From an uncultured Acetobacteraceae bacterium (GTDB lineage Bacteria > Pseudomonadota > Alphaproteobacteria > Acetobacterales > Acetobacteraceae): a stretch of DNA of 64,000 bases. Shown here piece by piece: positions 51,041 to 60,191 of the stretch. Position 1 is the first letter of the stretch. Every line of letters begins with the position of its first letter. The position numbers and the translations under genes were made by a program. The notes beneath the pieces were generated by a model. It did not search any database. It saw only the letters and a program-made list of their open reading frames with translations, and was not told the DNA's origin. Where the stretch lies: contig CAIVPZ010000154.1 of assembly GCA_903907955.1 (NCBI GenBank), forward strand, positions 1-64,000. Reading direction: 5' to 3'.

Positions 51041-52647
51041 GCTTCGATTGCTATCCGCTCACGCAACGAACGGTGGGCCATATTCTGGCAGACAAGGCCC
51101 GTCGCAACGGATCGCGGACCTTCCTGAGCTTCGAGGGAGAGGAGATTTCCTACGAGGCGCTGCACATCCGAACCAACCGCCTGGCCAACGGCCTCCGGGG
51201 CCTCGGTATCGGCAGGGGCGATCGGGTTGGGCTGCTGCTCGACAACACGCCGGATCTGCTTCTTTTGGAACTCGCCCTCGGCAAGATCGGTGCAATTGCG
51301 GTGCCGATCAATGCGGCGGCGCGCGGCGACCTGCTGCGCTATTTCGTCGCCCAATCGGAGTGCGTGGCCGTCGTCGTCGAGGGATCACTGGCGGACCGGC
51401 TCTGGGCGCATGAGGAGGCGCTTTCGCGCGTGCGCCTGGTGATCGCGCGCGGTCATGGCGCACCCATAAGCTTTCGCCATCACGCGGTGGTCGCGCTGGA
51501 GGCGCTTGCCGCCGGCAGCGATTCGACCCCGGTTGAAGCGGTGCGTTTCTCCGACCCACACTACGTGCTGTTCACTTCGGGCACGACCGGGCCATCGAAA
51601 GGCGTGCTGGCCTGCCAGGCCCAGGGGTGGGGCACGGCCGAGGTGTTCTCGCGCCACGTGAAGCTGAACCGCGATGACGTGTTCTACACCTGCCTGCCGC
51701 TATTTCACGTCAATGCAATGTGGAACACCAGCTACACGGCGATCCTGGTCGATGCCAAGGTGGCGCTGTCGCGGCGGTTCTCCGCCAGCCGCTTCTGGCA
51801 TGAAATCGGCGCGGTCGGGGCGACGCAGTTCGCTGCCCTGGGCTCGATGGTCAACATCATCTGGGGTCAGCCGCCGCGTGACGACGACGCCGACAATCCG
51901 GTGCGCTTGTGCTTCTCGGTGCCGACCCCGGCCGAATTCATTGCGCAATTCGGCAAGCGCTTTGCGGTTGATATCGTCACCTGGTTTTCGATGAGCGAGA
52001 ACTTTCCGATTACCATGTGGGTGCCTGGCGATCCGCCGGACAAGATGGCCTCCATCGGCCGGCCGCGAGGGGACGCCGAGGTCCGGGTGGTGGATGAGAA
52101 CGATATCGAGGTGCTCCCGGGCGAGATCGGCGAGCTTGTGTTCCGGCCGGTTGATCCGTGGCGCGTGATGCTGGGCTATGACCGCATGCCGGAAGCCACC
52201 ATCGCGAACAATCGCAATTTCTGGTTTCACACCGGCGATCGTGCTTACCAGGACGCGGATGGCTGGTTCTGGTATGTCGACCGGATCAAGGATTCGATCC
52301 GCCGGCGCGGCGAGAACATCTCGACCTATGAGTTGGAGGCGATCGTCAAGCAGCATCCTGCCATTGAGGATGTGTCGGCCATCGCCGTGCCCGCCGAGAT
52401 GGCGGAAGACGAGGTCATGATCTATGTTCAACTGCGCCCAGGGTGCAAGGTCACGGCAGAGGAGATCATTCACTTCTGCAGCGGGCGTATGCCATATTTC
52501 ATGGTGCCCCGGTATATCGACTTCATAACTGAATTTCCGCGCACGCCGACGGAAAAGGTACAGAAGTACAAGCTGCGGGAACAGGCAACCGCCGACCTGT
52601 CGAATATCTGGGACCGCGAGCAGAGCGGACTGGTGATCCCCCGGTGA
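51037..52647 (+). CDS. AMP-forming acyl-CoA synthetase (CaiC/FadD-like) coupled to iorAB
   Basis: A 536-residue ligase. P-loop LFTSGTTGPSKGVL, A3-A5 regions LPLFHVNAMWNTSYTAILV and TWFSMSENFPITMW, hinge FHTGDRAYQDADGWFWYVDRIKDSIRRRGENISTYELEAIV and the catalytic Lys in FPRTPTEKVQKYKLRE. The GTG at 51037 overlaps the iorB stop; GTG 51034 is an alternative. It may activate the free acid corresponding to the IorAB product, so that the 2-oxoacid and the acid enter one CoA pathway (inference). Confidence 0.88.
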   Translation: MSFDCYPLTQRTVGHILADKARRNGSRTFLSFEGEEISYEALHIRTNRLANGLRGLGIGRGDRVGLLLDNTPDLLLLELALGKIGAIAVPINAAARGDLLRYFVAQSECVAVVVEGSLADRLWAHEEALSRVRLVIARGHGAPISFRHHAVVALEALAAGSDSTPVEAVRFSDPHYVLFTSGTTGPSKGVLACQAQGWGTAEVFSRHVKLNRDDVFYTCLPLFHVNAMWNTSYTAILVDAKVALSRRFSASRFWHEIGAVGATQFAALGSMVNIIWGQPPRDDDADNPVRLCFSVPTPAEFIAQFGKRFAVDIVTWFSMSENFPITMWVPGDPPDKMASIGRPRGDAEVRVVDENDIEVLPGEIGELVFRPVDPWRVMLGYDRMPEATIANNRNFWFHTGDRAYQDADGWFWYVDRIKDSIRRRGENISTYELEAIVKQHPAIEDVSAIAVPAEMAEDEVMIYVQLRPGCKVTAEEIIHFCSGRMPYFMVPRYIDFITEFPRTPTEKVQKYKLREQATADLSNIWDREQSGLVIPR

Positions 52648-52878
52648 CACATCCCTGGCACCTTTGGAACCATGGTGTCGCGGCTTCCGGTGTGCCACAC
52701 ACCCGTACGCGGTCATGATGCGTGAGATGTCAGAGCTGATGCTATCGCGTTCAATGTGCGATCATCCGAAATAATGCTAGCTACTCGTAGGGACTTTTGA
52801 TTGACGTAGATCAAAGACAAAGCGCGCTGGCTTTTGGCAATTTTTCTCTCTTCAATCCGACCGGTTGGAGCCGCCCCG

Positions 52879-53586
52879 ATGGACGACGAAGATTTCGCCT
52901 GCGCCTATTGCCCCTCCACCGTGCGGGCTTGCCGTAGCGGCGAAGCGGGAACGCGCGGCCCCGGCTTCTGCCCCAGCAAAGTTGACCCTGACGTTCAAGC
53001 CAAGGCCCGAGCTCTGTACAACGACCCTGAAACGCACAGGCTCGCCTATAATTCGGCCTTGGTAGAATCAGAAGGTTACTGCAAGTGGACACGGGTGCAG
53101 GAGGTCGTCGAGTTCGCCAAGCGCATGGGCTGGAAAAAGATTGGTATCGCCAATTGTATCGGGCTGCTCGACCTTGCTAACGTCTTTACCGGCATTCTGG
53201 AAAGCCATGGCTTCGAAGTGATTTCGGTCGCCTGTAAGAATGGCAGCATTCCCAAGGAGGAGATCGGGCTGACTGATGCTCAAAAGCTCAAGCCCGGCGG
53301 CTTCGAGCCCGCTTGCAATCCGGTCGCGCAGGCGGAATTGCTGAATGCGCATGGCAGCGAATTCAATGTGGTGATGGGTCTGTGCATCGGGCACGATAGT
53401 CTGTTTTTCAAGCATGCCAAGGCGCCGACAACGGTGCTTATTACCAAGGACCGCGTTCTCGGCCACAATCCAGTCGCGGCATTACAACTCGCAGACATGT
53501 ACTACGCCCACCTTTACGGCCCTCTGAAGCCACCCAAGTCCGCAACAGCTCTGCGAGCGAAGCGCAATCGCACGGCTGTCAAATGA
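52879..53586 (+). CDS. DUF1847 cysteine-rich putative metal-binding protein
   Basis: A 235-residue protein. The N-terminus MDDEDFACAYCPSTVRACRSG carries a CxxC-type cysteine motif, followed by GPGFCPSKVD. Conserved-looking cysteines recur in GYCKWTRVQEVVEFAKRMGWKKIGIANCIGL, SVACKNGSIPKEEIG, EPACNPVAQAELLN and VMGLCIGHDSLFFKHAKAPTTVLITKDRVLGHNPVAAL. This pattern is that of DUF1847 proteins, presumed metal or cluster binders of unknown function. ATG 52879 follows GGAG. A separate transcription unit with 230 bp before it. Confidence 0.85.
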   Translation: MDDEDFACAYCPSTVRACRSGEAGTRGPGFCPSKVDPDVQAKARALYNDPETHRLAYNSALVESEGYCKWTRVQEVVEFAKRMGWKKIGIANCIGLLDLANVFTGILESHGFEVISVACKNGSIPKEEIGLTDAQKLKPGGFEPACNPVAQAELLNAHGSEFNVVMGLCIGHDSLFFKHAKAPTTVLITKDRVLGHNPVAALQLADMYYAHLYGPLKPPKSATALRAKRNRTAVK

Positions 53587-53777
53587 GCCAGACTAAACTC
53601 GCCTTCCAGCACTTTCTATCCTGAGTCGTACAGGCGACCAGGCAGGGAGGAAGTTACAGACAATAAGCATAGAGTTGTCGCTCGTTCCGTGCATATCGCG
53701 TCAGCATAACGCCTGTCGAACGCGACAAACCAGATTCGCGCGTGGGTAAATTCGGCCATCGCCCTGCACGCTGGCGG

Positions 53778-55625
53778 CTACACCAGATAATATAGGCTTG
53801 CTTCGCGCTTTTCTTCCTTCGTCAACGTGTTATCCGCGCAGTGTGTACAGCTATTGCCCTCGCTGACGATGTCGTAGGCGCGGCGCACGGCCCGCAGAGT
53901 GGCGGAATCGGCGTCGTCACCCGCCTGCGGGAAGATGTGATCGGCCGGATACCAGTACAGGAAGCCCAGGTTTGTGATCGCCGTCAACAGGTCGGGCCGG
54001 ACGCCCGCCAGCAGCACAGAAATGCCGAGCCGGTCTGCGTCATGCAGAAAATGCTCGAGCCGTTCGAGGCAGACCGCATCGGGGTTGCGGACGCGCTTGA
54101 GGCGAAGCACGATCACGCGCACCTGTTCCGCGACCGCCTGCCGCCGCAAAGCATCGAGGTAGCGGTCGAGTTCGGGAGCAGCGCCAAAAAAGAACTCACC
54201 TTCGAGATCGAACAGCAGGGTCGCGGTGCACTGCGTATCCGTCGGTAGCCGCTCGCGCACGACGCGTTCCGGGCTGACGATCAGTTCGGCGCCTCTTAGC
54301 TTCGCCGCGCGCGGCACGAACAACAGAACCGACAGACCGAACCCGATGAGAATCGAAGCATCGAGCCCGACGAAAATTCCGGTCAGCGCCGTGACGACGA
54401 CCAACCCCGCGTCATAGGTTGACGCCCGAAAGGCATAGCGTAGGCGCGGCAGATCGATCAGTCGCGCGGCGGTTATAACCAGCAACCCTGCCAGAGCAGC
54501 CTTCGGGATGTAGCGGGTCAAGGGTGCCAGCAGCAGCAATGCCACGGTCACAGTCAGGGCGGCGAAGATTCCTGACATCCGCGTTGCCGCGCCGGCCTGG
54601 AAATTGATTGCCGACCGCGACAGCGAACCCGATCCCGGAAGGCAGCGGAAGAATCCGCCGACCAGATTGGCGATCCCCTCCGCCATGCACTGGCGATTGT
54701 AGTCGAGTGGCTGGCGTGTCTGGCTGGCAATGGTCTTCGCGATTGCCAGCGCCTCGATCAGCCCCAGGAAGGCGATGGCGAGGGCGTTCGTCGAGAGGGT
54801 GGAGATCCAGGCAAACTTGATCTGCGGAATATGCAGCGACGGCAGACTCGGCGGCACCGAACCGATCACGGTGATCGCGAACTTGCCGCCCACGCCCGGT
54901 TGCGACCAGCCGAGCAGAAAGGCGACCACGGATACAAGCACGAGACCCAGCAGCATATCCATCTGCGGCAATCCCCAGGCGCGCACGGCGCGGCGCAGGA
55001 TCAGGGCCAGCACGACGGTTGCCGCACTGATGGCGATCGCGCGGATGTTGTAGGGATCGCCTTGGGTCAGCGTCATCCAAACGCGCAGCAGGATGTTCTG
55101 ATCGCCGGTGCCGCGATCGCGCACGCCGAGCAGATTGCCGCTCTGGCCAATCGCCAGCAGCAGCGCGGCGCTGACCATGAAGCCGAGAATGACGGATTCG
55201 GAAATATAGCGCGTCAGGTCGCCGAGCTTGAAGACCGCAATCAGGATCTGGATGCTGCCGACCATGACGCCAAGCAGGAACATGGCTTCTGCCGCCTCGA
55301 TGCGGGCGTCCGGATCGAAAGTCGCCAGCGCGCTGAAGACGACCAGCGAAATCGCGCTGGTCGGCCCGTTGATCAGATGCGATGAGGAGCCGAAAATTGA
55401 GGCGATGGCGGTGACCACGATGGCCGAGTACAGGCCGAACTGCGGGTCCACGCCGGCAAGCAGCGCGTAGGCCATGCCCTGCGGCAGGGAGATTGCGGCG
55501 ACAGTCAACCCCGCGACGAGATCCCTGCGGCCCTCCTCCCAACGATACGCCAGACTCCATATCCGGCGTTCTCCTGCCGCATTCGAAACCAGCATGGGCT
55601 GCGTCCTTGTGGCGTCGCTGCGCAT
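53778..55625 (-). CDS. SulP-family anion transporter with STAS domain
   Basis: A 615-residue transporter. The membrane part (about residues 30-440) has the SulP signatures GLTVAAISLPQGMAYALLAGVDPQFGLYSAIV, INGPTSAISLVVFSALA and GGFFRCLPGSGSLSRSAINFQAGAATRMSGI. A cytosolic STAS domain follows (about 465-570, TATLLFDLEGEFFFGAAPELDRYLDAL). A short tail with CTHCADN is unusual. Members carry sulfate, bicarbonate or other anions. It starts directly after the sulfate-binding-protein gene (no gap), which supports sulfate or a related oxyanion. Confidence 0.9.
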   Translation of the reverse strand: MRSDATRTQPMLVSNAAGERRIWSLAYRWEEGRRDLVAGLTVAAISLPQGMAYALLAGVDPQFGLYSAIVVTAIASIFGSSSHLINGPTSAISLVVFSALATFDPDARIEAAEAMFLLGVMVGSIQILIAVFKLGDLTRYISESVILGFMVSAALLLAIGQSGNLLGVRDRGTGDQNILLRVWMTLTQGDPYNIRAIAISAATVVLALILRRAVRAWGLPQMDMLLGLVLVSVVAFLLGWSQPGVGGKFAITVIGSVPPSLPSLHIPQIKFAWISTLSTNALAIAFLGLIEALAIAKTIASQTRQPLDYNRQCMAEGIANLVGGFFRCLPGSGSLSRSAINFQAGAATRMSGIFAALTVTVALLLLAPLTRYIPKAALAGLLVITAARLIDLPRLRYAFRASTYDAGLVVVTALTGIFVGLDASILIGFGLSVLLFVPRAAKLRGAELIVSPERVVRERLPTDTQCTATLLFDLEGEFFFGAAPELDRYLDALRRQAVAEQVRVIVLRLKRVRNPDAVCLERLEHFLHDADRLGISVLLAGVRPDLLTAITNLGFLYWYPADHIFPQAGDDADSATLRAVRRAYDIVSEGNSCTHCADNTLTKEEKREASLYYLV

Positions 55626-56672
55626 TTACTCAGTCGGGGCCTGGTGCGCCGGCGCAGGCGTATAGACCGAATCGATGATGCCGTTCTCCGCGAAAAATTT
55701 TTGCTGAGCATCCTCCCAGTCGCGAGCCAACAGGGTGACCGGGAACAGATCGAGCGTCGGCAAACGGTCGGCATATCTATTCAGAATATCGGCGTTGACG
55801 GGTCGATATCCAAGCTTCGCCATGGTCTCCTGCGCCTCGTCGGTGAACAGGAAGGCGAGATAGGCCTTCGCCGCCGACAGGTTTCCGTCGCGGGCGACAT
55901 TGGCATCGACCCAGGCGACGAACGGCTCGGCGAGAATGCTGACCGGCGGATAGACGATGGCGAGTTCGCCCTTGGCCGCGGCCACTTCGCGCAGCGCCTC
56001 GTTCTCCCAGGTCAGATGCACATCGCCGATATTCTGCACCGCGAAAGTCGTGGCCGCGCCACGCGCGCCGGCGTCAAGCAGCGGGATATGGGCGTAGAAC
56101 TGCTTCAGATAGGCGCGCGCCTCGGCTTCGCTGGCGCCCCGGCGCAGCGCCGCGCCCCAGGCGGCGAGCGCGCTTAACTTGCCGTTGCCGGAGGTCTTCG
56201 GATCGGGGGTGATGATGCTGACATCGGGTCCGACCAGATCGGGCCAGTCGTGGATCTGTTTTGGATTACCCTTGCGGACCACGAAAACGATGGTCGATAC
56301 ATATGGTTGCGAATTGTGCAGCAGTCGCCTCGACCACCCCTCCGCGATCAGGCCGCGTTTGCGCAGGGCGTCGATGTCGGAATAGAGGCCGAGCGTCACG
56401 ACGTCGGCCGCCTGTTCGCCGTTGATCACCGATCGCGCTTGCCGGGAAGAGCCGCCGTGCGACTGCGTGATGCGCAGAGACCCACCGGTCGCCTTTTGAT
56501 ATTTCACCACGAACTGGTCATTCAGGCTCTGGTAAAGTTCGCGGGTCGGATCATAGGACACGTTCAGCAGCGGGGTCACCACCCCGGCATCGAGGTTCTT
56601 CACCGTGATCAGCGCGGCCGCCGCGATGATGGACGCGACCGCTGCCACATTGGTCCAGCGAATTCCTGTCAC
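55626..56672 (-). CDS. Sulfate/thiosulfate-type periplasmic binding protein
   Basis: A 348-residue protein of the CysP/Sbp group. An uncleaved-looking or signal N-terminus (VAAVASIIAAAALITV) precedes LLNVSYDPTRELYQSLNDQFVVKYQKATG, the typical start, then QSHGGSSRQARSVINGEQAADVVTLG and SIITPDPKTSGNGKLSALAAWG and QNIGDVHLTWENEAL. These residues form the sulfate pocket. No CysTWA permease or ATPase is adjacent; instead a SulP gene follows. It may serve a distant ABC system or the ABC genes upstream. Confidence 0.9.
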   Translation of the reverse strand: MTGIRWTNVAAVASIIAAAALITVKNLDAGVVTPLLNVSYDPTRELYQSLNDQFVVKYQKATGGSLRITQSHGGSSRQARSVINGEQAADVVTLGLYSDIDALRKRGLIAEGWSRRLLHNSQPYVSTIVFVVRKGNPKQIHDWPDLVGPDVSIITPDPKTSGNGKLSALAAWGAALRRGASEAEARAYLKQFYAHIPLLDAGARGAATTFAVQNIGDVHLTWENEALREVAAAKGELAIVYPPVSILAEPFVAWVDANVARDGNLSAAKAYLAFLFTDEAQETMAKLGYRPVNADILNRYADRLPTLDLFPVTLLARDWEDAQQKFFAENGIIDSVYTPAPAHQAPTE

Positions 56673-56759
56673 AGCGATTTCATGTCCTGTTCAAAATAAA
56701 CGTATGCACCTGACACCAGCGCCGGAATCGCACGCGGGATTGCGCGTCACGGGATCTGA

Positions 56760-57566
56760 CTACCAGATGGCCTCGAGACCGAGCAGACCCAGCGCTTCAT
56801 GGCGCAGGCGCAGCAGTTCGGGGTCGTCGCGGCGGCGGGGAAAGGGCAGCCCGACCTGCAGGTCAGCGCGGATGCAGGCCGGCCGCTCGCTGAACACGAT
56901 GACACGCTGTGCCATCAGCAGCGCTTCCTCGACGTCGTGCGTCACCATCAGTACTGTGAAGCCGCGTTGCTGCCACAGCCGCGTGAGTTCGCCCTGCATG
57001 GTCAGCCGCGTCAGACTGTCGAGCTTGCCCAGCGGCTCATCGAGCAGGAGCAGGCGCGGGTCGTTCACCAGCGCCCGGGCGAGCGAGGCGCGCTGCGCCA
57101 TACCGCCGGAGAGCTGGTGCGGATAGGCGCGGCCGAAATTGCCGAGCCCGACCAGCGACAGAACCTCATCGACTCGGCTGCGCCCATGCCTGAGTTCGCC
57201 GCGCGCTTCCAGGCCGAGCGCTGCGTTGTCCCAGACCGTCCGCCATGGGAACAGGGTGGGGTCCTGGAACATGATGACGCGCGAAGGGTGCGGGCGGGTG
57301 ATTTCCACGCCGTCCATCTGGAGCCGCCCGCGGCGGGGCCGGTCGAGGCCGGCGCACAGCCGCAGCAGGGTGGACTTGCCACAGCCCGAGGCGCCGAGCA
57401 GTGCCACGAACTCGCCGGGGTCGGCGCGCAACGTGATGTCGTGCAGCACCGGGAGGATTTCGTTTTGCAGCACGAAGCCGTGGCTGATGCCCTGGATCTG
57501 CAGCGTCGCACCGGCCGCAACACTGCCTGTTCCAGCCTCGGGGGCCAGGTCGAGCGCGGCGCTCAC
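56760..57566 (-). CDS. ssuB: ABC transporter ATPase, SsuB/TauB type (system 2)
   Basis: A 268-residue ATPase: GASGCGKSTLLRLCAGL, Q-loop FQDPTLFPWRTV, LSGGMAQRASLARALV, LLLLDEPLGKLDSLT and VTHDVEEALLMAQRVIVF. The GTG at 57566 overlaps the stop of the permease gene. It is part of a complete second sulfonate/nitrate-type importer in this window and is clearly diverged from system 1. Confidence 0.9.
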   Translation of the reverse strand: MSAALDLAPEAGTGSVAAGATLQIQGISHGFVLQNEILPVLHDITLRADPGEFVALLGASGCGKSTLLRLCAGLDRPRRGRLQMDGVEITRPHPSRVIMFQDPTLFPWRTVWDNAALGLEARGELRHGRSRVDEVLSLVGLGNFGRAYPHQLSGGMAQRASLARALVNDPRLLLLDEPLGKLDSLTRLTMQGELTRLWQQRGFTVLMVTHDVEEALLMAQRVIVFSERPACIRADLQVGLPFPRRRDDPELLRLRHEALGLLGLEAIW

Positions 57567-58570
57567 CACTGCACCAGGCCCTTCTGCCAAGCGAGCATAC
57601 GGTCGCGCAGTCGGAACAACAGGGTGATCAGGGTCGAGCACATCAGCGCCATGATGAACAGATCGGCATACATGTTGGCATAGGCCGCCCAGCCCTGCGA
57701 CCATTGCAGATACCAGCCGAGGCCGGACTTCACGCCCAGCATCTCGGCCACCACCAGCACGGCGAAGGAGGAACCCAGCCCCATGAACAGGCCGACGAAA
57801 ACATGCGGAAGCGCGGCCGGGATTGCCACCTTGAGCACCAGGAAGCGTGGGCCGGCGCCGAGCGTGCGGGCAACATCGTAATAGGCGGTCTGCACCGACG
57901 CGACGCCCGACCAGGTCAAGACCGTGGTGGGGAACCAGGTGGCCAGCGCGATCAGGAACACGCTGGCGCTGGCGCTGCTGGGGAACACGAAGAAGGCCAG
58001 CGGAATCCAGGCGGTCGCCGGCAGCGGCCCGATCAGGCGCAGCACCGGATGCACCCAGTAGCCGATCCGGGTGGACCAGCCCAGCGCCACGCCTGAGGCG
58101 AAGCCCACCGCCGCGCCGAGCAGATAGCCCTTCGCCAGCAGCACGACGGAGTGGTACAGGCAGTCGAGCAGCCGCGGATAGTCGTCGGTGTAGACTTCCA
58201 GGAAGGCCTGCGGCGAGGCGAAGAAGGGCAACGGCAGCAGGTCGAGCTTCGCCGTCACTGTCTCCCAGGCTGCCAGCGCCACCGCCAGCACACACAGCCA
58301 GGGTGCCCGGTGGCCGAGGCGGGCGACGGCGGGGACGATCCAACCCAGCGCCCAACTCAGCAACAGCACGCCGCCCAGGACGGCGGCCAACGTGCCGAGC
58401 AGATCGGTGCGTGCGACCTCCTGCGCGTCCGGCCAGACCAGCACCACGGCGGCCACGCCCAGCCAGGCCAGCCCGGCGGCGCCCAGCAGCCTTGCGGGTC
58501 GCGGCACGTCGTCGTCAAAGGCGGCAAGACCCTCGGTGGCGGCGGGACTGACGGAGGCGATCGCGCTCAT
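57563..58570 (-). CDS. ssuC: ABC transporter permease, SsuC type (system 2)
   Basis: A 335-residue membrane protein with about seven hydrophobic segments. The region LRLIGPLPATAWIPLAFFVFPSSASASVFLIALATWFPTTVLTWSGVASVQ and the EAA-like VARTLGAGPRFLVLKVAIPAALPHVFVGLFMGLGSSFAVLVVAEM identify it. The extra N-terminal membrane part (WLGVAAVVLVWPD, LGGVLLLSWALGWIVPAVA) makes it longer than usual SsuC. ATG 58570 (MSAIASVSPAATEG) is preferred over the open frame to 58618. Confidence 0.9.
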   Translation of the reverse strand: MSAIASVSPAATEGLAAFDDDVPRPARLLGAAGLAWLGVAAVVLVWPDAQEVARTDLLGTLAAVLGGVLLLSWALGWIVPAVARLGHRAPWLCVLAVALAAWETVTAKLDLLPLPFFASPQAFLEVYTDDYPRLLDCLYHSVVLLAKGYLLGAAVGFASGVALGWSTRIGYWVHPVLRLIGPLPATAWIPLAFFVFPSSASASVFLIALATWFPTTVLTWSGVASVQTAYYDVARTLGAGPRFLVLKVAIPAALPHVFVGLFMGLGSSFAVLVVAEMLGVKSGLGWYLQWSQGWAAYANMYADLFIMALMCSTLITLLFRLRDRMLAWQKGLVQW

Positions 58571-58583
58571 GCAGGGGTTCCCT

Positions 58584-59660
58584 TCATGCGAGCAGATCGA
58601 CGGTGACCCGCTCGGCATAGCGAACCGGATCGGTGGACGGTTTGATGACGCCCACCGTCTTCAGTTCGGCGGCATAGGCGGCGATCTCGGCGCGCAACTC
58701 TGCGCCGAGCGGGTGGTGCGCGTGGGTGTGGCTGCGCAGCATCGCGGCAAGCTGCTCGGGCTTGGCCTTGGCGTACGGGGCGTACACCGCCGCTGCGCCG
58801 TCGGGGTTCAGCGTGATCCATTCCTGCGCTTCAAGCAGCGCCTGCACCAGGGCTGTTGCCGCATCGCGATCCTGGCGCAACAGGCTGCCACGCAGGCCGA
58901 GCACGCAGCAGGTGCGGTGGGCGTATTCGCCGGAGAGGTTGCTGGCCAGTTCCACCAGCCCGTCGCGGTCACGGGCGATCCAGCCGAGCGGGTCGGACAG
59001 GCTGAAGGCGTCAATTTCGCCCTTCTGCAGCGCCACCGGCAGGATATCGGCGGCGAACACCGTCCATTCCACGTCGCGGTTGGGGTCGATGCCGATGCCC
59101 TTCAGCAGAATGGCGAAGAAGTTGTGGTCCGGCGCGGTCAGGTCGGACACACCGATGCGCTTGCCGCGCAGGTCGGCGGGCGAGGTAATGCCGGTGCCCG
59201 GCCTGGCGAACAGGCGCAGGCAGCCGCCATGGATACCGCTGGCGATCTTGACGTCGAAGCCGCCTTCCAGCGGCTTCAGCCAGCGCAGCGCCATGCCCAC
59301 ACCAGCATCGGACTTGCCGGTGGCAATCGCCTCCAGCAACTGGTCGGTGGAGCCGGCGAAATTGACCAGTTCAACGTCGAGGTTGTGTTTGGCGAAGAAC
59401 CCCTTTTCCTTCGCCACCGGCACACCGACGGTGCACACCGCATTGGCGTTGAAGCTCAGCTTGAGCGCGCGCTTCTCCGCCAGCACCACCGGGGCCTTGA
59501 AGCTGGCGCGGCAGATCTCGGGCGCGAGCAGCGGGGCGGACAGGTCTGCCGGGCGGCTGCTGGCGAACCCCCGGTTGCCGATGGCCAGGACGGGCAGGGT
59601 GGCACCGGAGATGGCGGCGGCACGCAGCAGGGTGCGACGGCCGGGAAGGACGGGGGGCAT
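58584..59660 (-). CDS. ssuA: ABC transporter substrate-binding protein, NMT1/SsuA-like (system 2)
   Basis: A 358-residue secreted protein with a Tat-type N-terminus (GRRTLLRAAAISGATLPVLA) and the NMT1-like fold: VGVPVAKEKGFFAKHNLDVELVNFAGSTDQLLEAIATGKSDAGVG, LRGKRIGVSDLTAPDHNFFAILL and ALQKGEIDAFSLSDPLGW. It resembles nitrate/sulfonate/thiamine-precursor binders, so the ligand is uncertain. First gene of a minus-strand run that continues through the permease, the ATPase, the sulfate-binding protein and SulP. Confidence 0.88.
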   Translation of the reverse strand: MPPVLPGRRTLLRAAAISGATLPVLAIGNRGFASSRPADLSAPLLAPEICRASFKAPVVLAEKRALKLSFNANAVCTVGVPVAKEKGFFAKHNLDVELVNFAGSTDQLLEAIATGKSDAGVGMALRWLKPLEGGFDVKIASGIHGGCLRLFARPGTGITSPADLRGKRIGVSDLTAPDHNFFAILLKGIGIDPNRDVEWTVFAADILPVALQKGEIDAFSLSDPLGWIARDRDGLVELASNLSGEYAHRTCCVLGLRGSLLRQDRDAATALVQALLEAQEWITLNPDGAAAVYAPYAKAKPEQLAAMLRSHTHAHHPLGAELRAEIAAYAAELKTVGVIKPSTDPVRYAERVTVDLLA

Positions 59661-60015
59661 GCGGTTTTCCAGTCGTTCGGAGGGGGCGAGCGGTAGGTCC
59701 GGTCAGCGTCGCACCACGGGCGGCGCGGGCCCGCTGTTCCGGGGATATCGGTGGGGCGCACGTCCAGGCATGGGGCAACTGCCTCCGGGCCGGGGAGATA
59801 CCCAGGCACACCAATCAATCCACTAAGGTGGCGCGTGAGTCAATTGCTAAAAATACCCACCAAGCCTGCTGTCTGGGCAAATTACACTGTTGGTATTCGT
59901 GGTAGAGCCGGCGGCCGTGCCTAACCGGCGACGGCCGATGAAAGTCGCGCGCCGCTCCGCACATCGCACGCAAGGCCTGGCAGGGTCTCGTGAGCAAATC
60001 CCAAACGCGCGCTGG
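59661..60015. other. Intergenic region before the second ssu-type operon
   Basis: About 355 bases, no gene recognised. It should hold the promoter of the minus-strand ssuA-ssuC-ssuB run. The part 59820-59900 is AT-richer than the rest. No clear operator was identified. The far end is the extended tail of the decayed enoyl-CoA hydratase frame. Confidence 0.45.
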
Positions 60016-60191
60016 TCATGGCGCCGGGTTGCTGCGCATGTGATGGATCGCGTTGATCGCCGCTTTCCTGTCCGGCGTGATAATCTCGCGGTTCAGCGCG
60101 CCGGGCGCCCTCGACGCCGCCCGCCGGCACCGACGTCCAGCCATTCGCGGCAAACCTCCGTCGCACACTGACACGCCGCGTCGACGTGACC

